In this document: in pieces, positions 36,449-44,381 of the stretch
Layout: the number at the start of each line of letters is the position of its first letter
How positions within the stretch are numbered: the stretch's first letter is position 1
Assembly (NCBI GenBank): GCA_000511875.1
Contig: AZIN01000004.1
Coordinates: 1-64,000 of the forward strand
Length of the DNA: 64,000 nucleotides
DNA from: Gammaproteobacteria bacterium MOLA455
GTDB taxonomy: Bacteria; Pseudomonadota; Gammaproteobacteria; Pseudomonadales; Porticoccaceae
Direction: 5' to 3'
Notes under the pieces: model-generated
Database searches by the model: none
Told to the model about the DNA's origin: nothing
Seen by the model: only the letters and a program-made list of their open reading frames with translations
Made by a program: the position numbers and the translations under genes

Positions 36449-36991
36449 ATGTTTAAAGCTTTTGTTGCTGGAATGATTATGTCTTGCATGGCCGCTGGAG
36501 CTTTTGCTGAAGACAGTTCAGATAAAGCCACTTTAGGTAACTACAGTTCCCCAAAGCCGAATCCACTTGCGTTGATGCGCGCCGACCACATTATGATTTC
36601 CACTGCCGACTACAAGGGCACCATTGAATGGTACAACGCTGTTCTCGGTTTTGAAGTGGTTCGGGAATGGGATATCGAAGGCTATAGCGATGTGGATGTG
36701 GGCTATATAGCCGCCAATGGCTTTATGATTGAAGTGGTGGGCACCAAACAGGCATTTCAGGATGAGGTGGTTGCGCCGGATGTGTTTACCGCTATGTCCG
36801 ATCGTGGCTATGTGCATATGGCTTTTAGCAGCGCCGATGTGGATGCAGTGGCGGCCGAACTTGTTCGTCGCGGTGTCGAGCTGGAATTACCCCCAACCGA
36901 CTTTGATGCGGCAGGCGTTAGGTTGCTGTTTATTCGCGATAACAATGGCAATCTTATTGAAATTGTCACGCCCCTTTCTACCTATCAATAA
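36449..36991 (+). CDS. Exported VOC-fold (glyoxalase-like) metalloprotein
   Basis: A 180-residue protein with a clear signal peptide (MFKAFVAGMIMSCMAAGAFA, cut near 20), then one VOC unit. All four metal-ligand positions are filled: His in ADHIMIS, Glu in MIEVVG, His in YVHMAF and Glu in NLIEIV. VOC members include extradiol dioxygenases, isomerases and epimerases; which applies is not clear. A periplasmic VOC protein beside a cytosolic Rieske enzyme is unusual. GAGG lies before the ATG. Confidence 0.82.
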   Translation: MFKAFVAGMIMSCMAAGAFAEDSSDKATLGNYSSPKPNPLALMRADHIMISTADYKGTIEWYNAVLGFEVVREWDIEGYSDVDVGYIAANGFMIEVVGTKQAFQDEVVAPDVFTAMSDRGYVHMAFSSADVDAVAAELVRRGVELELPPTDFDAAGVRLLFIRDNNGNLIEIVTPLSTYQ

Positions 36992-37016
36992 GAACCATAA
37001 ATACAGGATAACAACC

Positions 37017-38885
37017 ATGCATAAGATTTTTAGTAGCGCCATAATGGCGGTGATAGGCCTGTCTTTTACTGGTTTATCGCATGCCAGTGAGTCAGACCAG
37101 AGCTTGGCTGAGCAAAAATTACTCTACTCTACGCCGGTACGAGAGAATCTGACTAATCTCTATTGGGGCGATCTCCATCTGCATTCCCAGCTATCTGCCG
37201 ATGCCTATATTTTACAGACCCGACTGACCAAAGATCAGGCCTTTGAATTTGCCCGCGGTCAGACTGTCCAGGCAGACAATGGCATGCCGGCGCGGCTGCG
37301 CCGCCCGTTGGACTTCTTGGCAGTTACAGATCACGCCGAATATCTGGGTATCTATGCGCAGCTTGAGGTCAACGATCCACGTCTCAAGGAGTGGAAGATG
37401 GGCATGGAATGGCAAGAGATGATGAAGCAGGGCGATATGATGGGTCTGGCGCTAGCTTTCTCTAATGCTATCCAAACCAGTGAGCCAGAGTATTTAACCC
37501 CAGACAGTCTGCGCAGATCCATCTGGTCGGAAGCATCAGAAGTGGCGGACAAATACAATGAGCCGGGCCTATTTACCGCCTTTGTTGGCTATGAATGGAC
37601 ATCGATGATTACCGGCGACAACTTGCACCGGGTGGTGATCTATAAAGAGGGTGCCGAGCTGGCCGCCCAACACACGCCGTTTTCGGCCCAGCACAGTAAT
37701 GACCCAGAGGATCTATGGGATGCCTTGGCGGACTACGAAAAGCAAACTGGGGGCGAGGTAATCGCAATTGCTCACAATGGTAATGTCAGTAATGGCCGTA
37801 TGTTCTCGCCAAATCGCGAAAACGGACTACCGCTAGATGCCTCCTATGCCCGCAAGCGAGCGCGCTGGGAGCCAGTCTATGAAACCACTCAAATTAAAGG
37901 GGATGGCGAGGCCCATCCCTACCTGTCACCAGATGATGAATTTGCCGATTTTGAAACCTGGGATGAGGGCAATATTACGCTAGGCACGGATAAAAAGCCT
38001 GAGATGTTGCAGTACGAATATACCCGCTCGGCCCTTCGTGAAGGCTTGCGTCACGAGGCTAATTTAGGGACTAACCCGTTTAAATTTGGTCTGATTGGTA
38101 GCACCGATTCCCACACCGGGATGGCGACCACCTATGAGGACAATTTCTTTGGCAAATTTGCCCACGATGAGCCCTCTGTCGATCGCACGGAAAAACGTAT
38201 GGCGGATCAGTTGCAGAAGATCTGGCAGCTGGTCTCCTCTGGTTTAACGGCGGCCTGGTCTGAAGAAAATACTCGCGAGTCTATCTTTGATGCGATTAAG
38301 CGACGTGAAGTGTATGCCACCTCGGGCACCCGCATTAAGCTGCGCTTTTTTGGTGGCTGGGAATATGAGCAGGCGGATGTGCTGAGCGCTGATTACGCCA
38401 GTATTGGCTATGCAAAGGGTGTTCCCATGGGTGGCGATTTAACACGGGGCCCAGCTGCTAAAGCCCCACGCTTTATGGTCGCTGCCACCAGAGATCCAGA
38501 TGGTGCCAATCTAGACCGAGTACAGATTATTAAAGGCTGGCTCAATGCCAGTGGCGAAACGGCGGAGCAGATATTTGATGTGGCCCTCTCCGATGGTCGC
38601 AAGAAAAACTGGTTAACTGGCGAGATTCCCGCCGTGGGCAATACTGTCGATAGTGAAAATGTCACCTACAGAAATAGCATAGGAGCCGCCGAATTAACTG
38701 CGGTTTGGACTGACCCCGAGTTCGATCCAGACCAGCGTGCATTCTACTATGCCCGAGTGATTCAGATTCCCACTCCGCGCTGGACCGCCTACGACGAAAA
38801 ATACTTTGGTGCCGAGATAGACCCCCGCGCGCCAAAAACCATTCAAGACCGCGCCTACTCATCACCTATTTGGTACACCCCATGA
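37017..38885 (+). CDS. Exported DUF3604 protein with PHP-type metal site
   Basis: A 622-residue protein with a signal peptide (about 1-23). Metal-binding motifs of the PHP hydrolase superfamily are intact: HLH at 54-56, TDHAE at 104-108, AIAHNGN and GSTDSHTG. DUF3604 has no settled reaction; by fold it should be a periplasmic metallohydrolase, perhaps on an ester or phosphoester. ATG 37017 is chosen because AGGA precedes it and the signal peptide starts there; an in-frame extension into the VOC gene is spurious. Its stop overlaps the next ATG by four bases. Confidence 0.82.
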   Translation: MHKIFSSAIMAVIGLSFTGLSHASESDQSLAEQKLLYSTPVRENLTNLYWGDLHLHSQLSADAYILQTRLTKDQAFEFARGQTVQADNGMPARLRRPLDFLAVTDHAEYLGIYAQLEVNDPRLKEWKMGMEWQEMMKQGDMMGLALAFSNAIQTSEPEYLTPDSLRRSIWSEASEVADKYNEPGLFTAFVGYEWTSMITGDNLHRVVIYKEGAELAAQHTPFSAQHSNDPEDLWDALADYEKQTGGEVIAIAHNGNVSNGRMFSPNRENGLPLDASYARKRARWEPVYETTQIKGDGEAHPYLSPDDEFADFETWDEGNITLGTDKKPEMLQYEYTRSALREGLRHEANLGTNPFKFGLIGSTDSHTGMATTYEDNFFGKFAHDEPSVDRTEKRMADQLQKIWQLVSSGLTAAWSEENTRESIFDAIKRREVYATSGTRIKLRFFGGWEYEQADVLSADYASIGYAKGVPMGGDLTRGPAAKAPRFMVAATRDPDGANLDRVQIIKGWLNASGETAEQIFDVALSDGRKKNWLTGEIPAVGNTVDSENVTYRNSIGAAELTAVWTDPEFDPDQRAFYYARVIQIPTPRWTAYDEKYFGAEIDPRAPKTIQDRAYSSPIWYTP

Positions 38886-39898
38886 CAGCAGTGTTAATCA
38901 ATAAAAAGTGGACGCTAAAATCCCGCCCAGAAACTACCGTGAGTGCAGAGCATTTTAACTTTGAGACGGAGACCATCCGCGACCTAGTGGATGGCGAATT
39001 TCTGGTTAAAAATCACTATCTTTCATTTGAACCCGCCCAGCGGGGATGGCTCAACGATGTGCGTAGCTATGTGCCGCCCGTTGCTATCGGCGAAGTGATG
39101 CGTTCTATGGCAGTGGGCGAAATTGTCGCCAGCAAGCACGGTGACTATCAGGTTGGCGAGAGGGTGCAGGGCGGTTTTGGTTGGCAAGAATATGCCATTA
39201 GCGACGGTACGGGGCTCTTTCCGGTATCAAAAATCCCCGAGGGCATGCCCATAGCGTACCCGCTACATATCTATGGTCTCACCGGCTTGACCGCTTACTT
39301 TGGATTGCTCGATATAGGCAAACCAAAGGCTGGTGACACAGTGGTGATATCTGGTGCCGCTGGTGCCACAGGCTCCACCGTGGGTCAGATTGCCAAATTG
39401 ATGGGCTGCCGTGTTATTGGTATTGCCGGTGGTCCGGCCAAGTGTCAGTGGCTGATCGATGAGTTGGGTTACGACGCAGTGATTGATTACAAATCAGAAT
39501 CCGTCGATGCGCGTATGAAAGAGCTGTGTAAAAACAGCATCAATATCTACTTCGATAATGTTGGCGGCGAGATTCTCGACTCGGCTCTGGTCAATTTAGC
39601 CAACCATGCGCGAGTGGTTCTCTGTGGTGGTATTTCCAGTGGCTATCAAACCAAAGCGCTGCCGCCGGGACCGAAAAATTATATGCAGTTAGTGATCCGT
39701 CGCTCTCATATGGAAGGCTTTATTGTCCTCGATCATGTGGCGCGTTACCCCGCAGCAATTGAGCAGTTAAGTCAGTGGGTTGATGAGGGCAAGATTAAAG
39801 TTAAAGAACATATATTAGACGGTATCGAAGAATGTCCGGCTGGTTTGGCGGGCCTTTTTGCCGGGCAAAATTTCGGTAAGCAATTAGTAAAAATTTAA
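38882..39898 (+). CDS. Zinc-independent MDR oxidoreductase (CurA / PTGR-like)
   Basis: A 338-residue NADP-dependent reductase. The N-terminal part has the subfamily pattern LVKNHYLSFEPAQRGWLNDVRSYVPPVAIGEVMRS. The Rossmann motif is SGAAGATGSTVGQIAKLMGC, with later YFDNVGGEILDSAL. No structural or catalytic zinc cysteines are present. Family members reduce the C=C bond of alpha,beta-unsaturated ketones. It overlaps the DUF3604 gene (ATGA), and an SDR follows. It is one of four paralogues in the window. Confidence 0.88.
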   Translation: MTAVLINKKWTLKSRPETTVSAEHFNFETETIRDLVDGEFLVKNHYLSFEPAQRGWLNDVRSYVPPVAIGEVMRSMAVGEIVASKHGDYQVGERVQGGFGWQEYAISDGTGLFPVSKIPEGMPIAYPLHIYGLTGLTAYFGLLDIGKPKAGDTVVISGAAGATGSTVGQIAKLMGCRVIGIAGGPAKCQWLIDELGYDAVIDYKSESVDARMKELCKNSINIYFDNVGGEILDSALVNLANHARVVLCGGISSGYQTKALPPGPKNYMQLVIRRSHMEGFIVLDHVARYPAAIEQLSQWVDEGKIKVKEHILDGIEECPAGLAGLFAGQNFGKQLVKI

Positions 39899-39928
39899 TA
39901 AAAAAATACATTATTGAGAGGTACAAGC

Positions 39929-40696
39929 ATGGCCGGTCGATTAGAAGGGAAAGTCATTGTGATTTTAGGCGCATCTGACGAACGCAGTATGGGTGCAGCT
40001 ACAGCACATCGCTGCGCTGCCGAAGGTGCAAAACTAGTCTTAGCCGCCCGTAGACTGGATAAGGTCCAGGCCATCGCCGACAGTATTGGCGCTGTAGCAG
40101 TCCCATGCGATATTACCGACGAAGAACAGCTTGCGGCTCTGGCTGATACGGCTGTATCTACTTTCGGTAAACTCGATGGCGCGGTTAATTTTGCCGGTAT
40201 CGAAACAGCATCGCCGATTGCCGATATCAGCCGTGAAGTATTGCAGCAGAACTGCGATGTTCACTTAATCGGAACCACGCTGTTTATTAAGCATATGACT
40301 GCGCGTATGAGCGATGGCGGCTCGGTGGTAACTACCTCCTCACAGACAGCCCTGTTGGCACCTCCGGGGCTAGCTGCTTATGCTGGCACCAAGAGCGGTG
40401 CAGATCATATAGTGCGTATAGCGGCGGTTGAGTTCGGTGAACAGAATATCCGCGTTAACTCTCTGGCTCCCGGTTTTACCCCCAGCGCTATGACCGAAGG
40501 CTTTCTGGCTATGCCCACCATTGAGCAGGCATTTTTGAATGAGATTCCACTGGGTAAGTTGCCGAGCACCAATGATATGGCTAACGCAGCCCTGTGGCTG
40601 TTATCCGATGAGTGCTTTATGACCGGTAGGCTGTTGGATATTTCTGGTGGCCAAACCCTGCGCCGTATACCTAGTGCCACAGAGATGGGATTTTGA
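39929..40696 (+). CDS. SDR oxidoreductase with atypical cofactor motif
   Basis: A 255-residue SDR, paralogue of the gene at 31774. It shares the unusual loop GASDERSMG, the catalytic YAGTK and a DECFMTGRLLDISGGQTLRR ending. AARR after strand two suggests NADP. ATG 39929 is chosen for its GAGAGG site. It is the last gene of the Rieske-VOC-DUF3604-MDR-SDR run and is followed by a terminator. Confidence 0.86.
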   Translation: MAGRLEGKVIVILGASDERSMGAATAHRCAAEGAKLVLAARRLDKVQAIADSIGAVAVPCDITDEEQLAALADTAVSTFGKLDGAVNFAGIETASPIADISREVLQQNCDVHLIGTTLFIKHMTARMSDGGSVVTTSSQTALLAPPGLAAYAGTKSGADHIVRIAAVEFGEQNIRVNSLAPGFTPSAMTEGFLAMPTIEQAFLNEIPLGKLPSTNDMANAALWLLSDECFMTGRLLDISGGQTLRRIPSATEMGF

Positions 40697-40756
40697 TTTG
40701 TGCTTTACCGTAAAAAGACAAAGCTAAGTTTATAAGAGCTACGATTGTTACAACCA

Positions 40757-40781
40757 AAAGCCGCTGTCCTCAGCGGCTTTT
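40757..40781. terminator. Bidirectional terminator between convergent genes
   Basis: Perfect ten-base stem AAAAGCCGCT/AGCGGCTTTT with a five-base loop. It serves the SDR on the plus strand and covers the last codons and stop of the minus-strand crotonase. Confidence 0.85.
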
Positions 40782-41600
40782 CTTTGCCACGGCTTTTCCC
40801 GCGCTGTAGTCATAAACTTGACCATTGCCCAGTGCGCCTAAACCTTTGAGAAAGTCGCCGCTGTCCATGGTTTCGGTTTCTGCTTCCAGTTCCTTGTTTA
40901 ATCCCTGATTGAGGGAGCCTTCCCAGGCAGCTGTCAGACACTCCTTGGTCCAGCGCGTTGATGCAGGTGAGCACAGGCGCAAGCGCTGGAGAACAGTGCT
41001 TAAGTGTTTATCCAAGAGCTCTGTCGTAGGGAATGAGGCTGTTGCCAATCCAAACTCTGCAGCCTCAACGCCGCTGATAGATTCGCCCAATAAAAGCATC
41101 TCCTGAGCCCGTCTAAAGGGCATAAGCCTTGCCGCTAGCTGAGTGCCGCCCCAGGCGGCAACAAAGCCCAGAGTCACTTCAGGGAAGCTAAAGCGTGCCC
41201 CATCGAGGCAGTAGAGGAAATCACTGCGCAATAGCAATTCAAGGCCTCCACCCAATGCGCCACCGCGAGCTATGCCAATCACCGGGATAGGCATCGAGGC
41301 AATCTGATTACCCAGCTTGTGGCCTATTTGTACCAGGCGTTGAAAGTCCTCGCGATCCAAGTCTTCAAGTCGGGGTTGTAGTTCAGTAACGGCGATAGCG
41401 CCGGCATGAAAACCTCGCCCGCCAGCTTCTATGACGACGGCGCGGATAGCGGAGTTATCTTTCGCACTGTCGAGGGCTTCGCCCATCGCCTTGAGCATGG
41501 CCAGAGACATGCCGTAATTGTCTTGAGGATTGTTCTTAGTGAGTGTGACGATGTCGTCAATGGTTTGGGTCTCAAGTACGGGTTGTTGGTTGTCTTGCAT
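40770..41600 (-). CDS. Enoyl-CoA hydratase/isomerase family protein (crotonase)
   Basis: A 276-residue crotonase-fold protein. The oxyanion stretches are GRGFHAGAIAV and GGALGGGLELLLRSDFLY, and VTLGFVAAWGGTQLAARLMPFRRAQEML follows. The usual catalytic Glu positions are not both obvious, so it may be an isomerase, hydrolase or C-C lyase instead of a hydratase. The stop codon lies inside the terminator hairpin. Its start is 128 bp from the TonB receptor stop, with a large palindrome between them. Confidence 0.8.
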   Translation of the reverse strand: MQDNQQPVLETQTIDDIVTLTKNNPQDNYGMSLAMLKAMGEALDSAKDNSAIRAVVIEAGGRGFHAGAIAVTELQPRLEDLDREDFQRLVQIGHKLGNQIASMPIPVIGIARGGALGGGLELLLRSDFLYCLDGARFSFPEVTLGFVAAWGGTQLAARLMPFRRAQEMLLLGESISGVEAAEFGLATASFPTTELLDKHLSTVLQRLRLCSPASTRWTKECLTAAWEGSLNQGLNKELEAETETMDSGDFLKGLGALGNGQVYDYSAGKAVAKKSR

Positions 41601-41626
41601 AGTGGCTGGTCCTCTTGTTTTTTATT

Positions 41627-41663
41627 TTTAAAATCTATCTCTGATGGGTGGATAGATTTTAAA
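41627..41663. promoter_or_regulatory. 13-bp inverted repeat upstream of the crotonase gene
   Basis: TTTAAAATCTATC (41627-41639) is mirrored by GATAGATTTTAAA (41651-41663) with an 11-base spacer. It starts 27 bp upstream of the minus-strand crotonase ATG and sits beside the TonB receptor terminator. A TetR-type operator or an mRNA hairpin are both possible; the sequence does not decide. Confidence 0.45.
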
Positions 41664-41670
41664 GATAAAA

Positions 41671-41701
41671 AAAAGCGGTTGAACTGAGTTCAACCGCTTT
41701 T
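41671..41701. terminator. Strong terminator of the TonB receptor gene
   Basis: Fourteen-base perfect stem AAAAGCGGTTGAAC/GTTCAACCGCTTTT with a three-base loop, 27 bp after the receptor stop on the minus strand. A/T runs on both sides allow use in either direction. Confidence 0.88.
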
Positions 41702-41727
41702 TCATTACTGCTTAAACGTTCAGATAC

Positions 41728-43929
41728 TTAGAACTCGTAACCTACGCTAACACCTATCTGACGGCGCGGAACCAGCTCTGCCCAAGCGAAAGCGCCAGCG
41801 TCATAGCGGCGACCTACACGGTTACCACCGTCGAGGATATCAGTACCATAAGCGCGTAACTTGAGCGTGCCATTGGCCATGTCTTTCAAGTAAGTTGCTG
41901 AAAGATCAAAGGTTTGGAAGCTCTCGATGGTGACTTCAGGACCGGTAATTGGGTCATAAGTTGACCAGTCAGCCTGCGTTTCGACATCATCTTTATGGCT
42001 AAAGCTAGCGTTGATAATCAATGATCCACCGGCTACGTTTGAGGTGTGCTCAGCAACCAAACTAGCAGTTAACTCAGGGGCATATAGCAGACGAGCTCGG
42101 TCTGAAATATCGGTGCCGTTATAGTCAAAGCTATCGTAGTCGCCACTAAAAGTACCAATTGCTGCACGCAGGGTCAGCGCATCAGTTGGCATCAGTGCAG
42201 CTTCAATCTCGATACCGTCCATGCTGACTTCACCAGCGTTACGAACAAACGAGCAGGTCACACCCTGAGCTGCAGGATTTTCAGCAGTTCCTTTACCACA
42301 GACTGGATCGTTACCGTCGGTAATAACCGTGGTTTGTTTGTCTGAGTATTCAGCATTGAAGTAAGTGATGTTGAGCTGCGAGTTGTCCGTTGGGTTGCTG
42401 CGCATACCGATTTCGAAGCTGGCCACTTCTTCCGATCCGAAAGGCGCCAGTTCTGAATCAGTGGATCCGCGGTTAAAGAAACCGCCGCTGCGGAAGCCCG
42501 TTGCATAGGAGGTATAGAGCATACCTTTGTCAAATTCGCGCTGCAGAACCACTCGGTATGAGACATTGTCATCTTCAAACTTAGGCGAACCTTCGTTGAG
42601 GAGGTTGTCGCTACTGTTGGCGATACGGTCAGCATTGCCTACGCCAACTATCCACGAACGTGAATTGAGATCTTTTTCTTCTTCAGTGTAACGGGCACCC
42701 ACTGTGAGCGACCAATCTTCAGAAAGATCATAGCTCATTTCACCAAACACGGCTGTAGTCGACAGGCTGTGGTAAGCGGTGAAAGGAACAACTGGGCCTG
42801 AAGTGATGTAAGAGTCAGCTTCGAGCATGTAGACACCAGCAACAAAATTCATCGGCCCATCTAAATCAGAAATGTACTGAAGTTCGTGAGAAGTCTGCTT
42901 AAATTCCTGATCTCTATCAACCGGGAAGAATACACCTGCAGTACCCCACGACGCTTCATGGACTTCTTCGGTATAGTCCATAATCCCCATAATGTATTTG
43001 ATCTGATAATTATCAGCGTTATGGGTGACTTTTAATGTCGTGTTCTCGCCCTCCAATGTCGCCGTGAGAGGCAGCAGCTGCGGTGATGTCTTCCAGTCAT
43101 TCGCTTCTGACGCAACAGATCCGGCACCTAATGGGCTTGCTGATACAAAGACGGTGTCTGGTGCAGTCGTGTTGTGATCATAGTCGTCGTAGGTCAACAC
43201 CGCTGAGGTATTTTCAGAGAAATCATATTTAACCGACAGCGACATGGTCTGTGAGTCTTTATAGTCACGTCGGCCTTCTAAGGTAGTGTTGTAGACGTGG
43301 GAGTCAGACTGTGTGTCGTTAACCGCCAACTTAATGCCGCCATTCTCGCCCATAGGCATGTTAACCAACGCTTTCAACGCGGTCAGGCTTTCGTCGCCTG
43401 AGACTGCTTCAAACTTACCGCCCCACTCACCAGTTGGTTCAGTTCTCTGCACGTTGATTACACCACCAATGGTGTTGCGGCCAAACAGTGTGCCTTGAGG
43501 GCCGCGCAGGACTTCGACAGACTCGACATCAAAGAAGTCGAACACACCGCCGGAGTTACTGGCTAAAAAGACGCCGTCAATGGCAACGCCGACAGTGGGT
43601 TCGATCGACTTTTCAATATCGTCGTAGCTCAGGCCGCGAATAGAGGCACTCAGAGACTCTGAACCAACTGCCGTTTCATGAAGTTCAACATTGGGAACCA
43701 GTTTTCCGAGATCAAGAGAGCTAGTAATTGACCCTCTTTCGAGCTGACCCGGTGTAATAGCAGTAACGGCTACAGGAACATCCTGAATGGATTCTTGACG
43801 TTTTCGAGCAGTAACAACTACTTCCTCGAGAACGGTCGCGCCAACAGCAACGTTGGCATACAAAGGTAACATGCACACAGAAATCAGGGCTGGAAGCACC
43901 TGCTTCTTAAAGTTTTTCTGATAATTCAT
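41728..43929 (-). CDS. TonB-dependent receptor of the catabolic island
   Basis: A 733-residue outer-membrane transporter. It has a signal peptide (about 1-31, ending in AVGA), the TonB box LEEVVVTARKRQESIQDVPVA, a plug with LRGPQGTLFGRNTIGGVINVQRTEPTG, and a barrel ending in QIGVSVGYEF with the terminal Phe. This class with VTARKR is common in sphingomonads and marine gammaproteobacteria for large or hydrophobic organic substrates. It diverges from the acyl-CoA ligase gene, which suggests uptake of the compound the ligase activates (inference). GAGGGG precedes the ATG, and a TATAAT -10 lies at 43952-43957. Confidence 0.9.
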   Translation of the reverse strand: MNYQKNFKKQVLPALISVCMLPLYANVAVGATVLEEVVVTARKRQESIQDVPVAVTAITPGQLERGSITSSLDLGKLVPNVELHETAVGSESLSASIRGLSYDDIEKSIEPTVGVAIDGVFLASNSGGVFDFFDVESVEVLRGPQGTLFGRNTIGGVINVQRTEPTGEWGGKFEAVSGDESLTALKALVNMPMGENGGIKLAVNDTQSDSHVYNTTLEGRRDYKDSQTMSLSVKYDFSENTSAVLTYDDYDHNTTAPDTVFVSASPLGAGSVASEANDWKTSPQLLPLTATLEGENTTLKVTHNADNYQIKYIMGIMDYTEEVHEASWGTAGVFFPVDRDQEFKQTSHELQYISDLDGPMNFVAGVYMLEADSYITSGPVVPFTAYHSLSTTAVFGEMSYDLSEDWSLTVGARYTEEEKDLNSRSWIVGVGNADRIANSSDNLLNEGSPKFEDDNVSYRVVLQREFDKGMLYTSYATGFRSGGFFNRGSTDSELAPFGSEEVASFEIGMRSNPTDNSQLNITYFNAEYSDKQTTVITDGNDPVCGKGTAENPAAQGVTCSFVRNAGEVSMDGIEIEAALMPTDALTLRAAIGTFSGDYDSFDYNGTDISDRARLLYAPELTASLVAEHTSNVAGGSLIINASFSHKDDVETQADWSTYDPITGPEVTIESFQTFDLSATYLKDMANGTLKLRAYGTDILDGGNRVGRRYDAGAFAWAELVPRRQIGVSVGYEF

Positions 43930-44381
43930 CGATTTATCCCCTCAGGACATTATTATAATTTTGTTCAAAGCAAATGCGCTGAAGCCTTTACAGGCGGCAT
44001 CTGTACTCTTCCTCTCCCTGCAAACAAAAAACAATCGAGACTGCTTTTTAATCTGACTTGGAGGAATATAAACCCCTGATTAGCAAATTTCAACATATTT
44101 TATTCAACTGATTGCCGACTAACCTGATTAAAACTAGGGTGGTTTTTTGCCCTCTCTAAGTGTGCCTGACAGGTTAGGTCATTGACTAGATTGAGGCGTT
44201 TTCCATATAGAGTCGGTATGGCAAGCAGTTGGTACAATCAAATTACAAACAATATTGAATGTTTTTATAATCTGGGTTAACTTGAGCCCAGTGAGATCAA
44301 ACCACTATTGAGCAGGATGGCCAGCTGGCAATCTGAGCCCAGAGTCACCTAATTACCCCGACTAGCAATCTAAGGCCGACA
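43930..44381. other. Divergent regulatory region, TonB receptor / acyl-CoA ligase
   Basis: 452 bp without a supported gene. On the minus side there is a TATAAT -10 (43952-43957) for the receptor. Nearer the ligase there are two GAGCCCAG direct repeats (about 44284 and 44335) flanking a 10-bp palindrome GCCAGCTGGC (44320-44329), a plausible operator area. The middle is AT-rich. No regulator gene is adjacent. Confidence 0.4.

Noticed and set aside
36729-37016. N-terminal extension of the DUF3604 protein into the VOC gene
   Set aside because: It would read the VOC gene out of frame; the ATG at 37017 has an AGGA site and begins a signal peptide.
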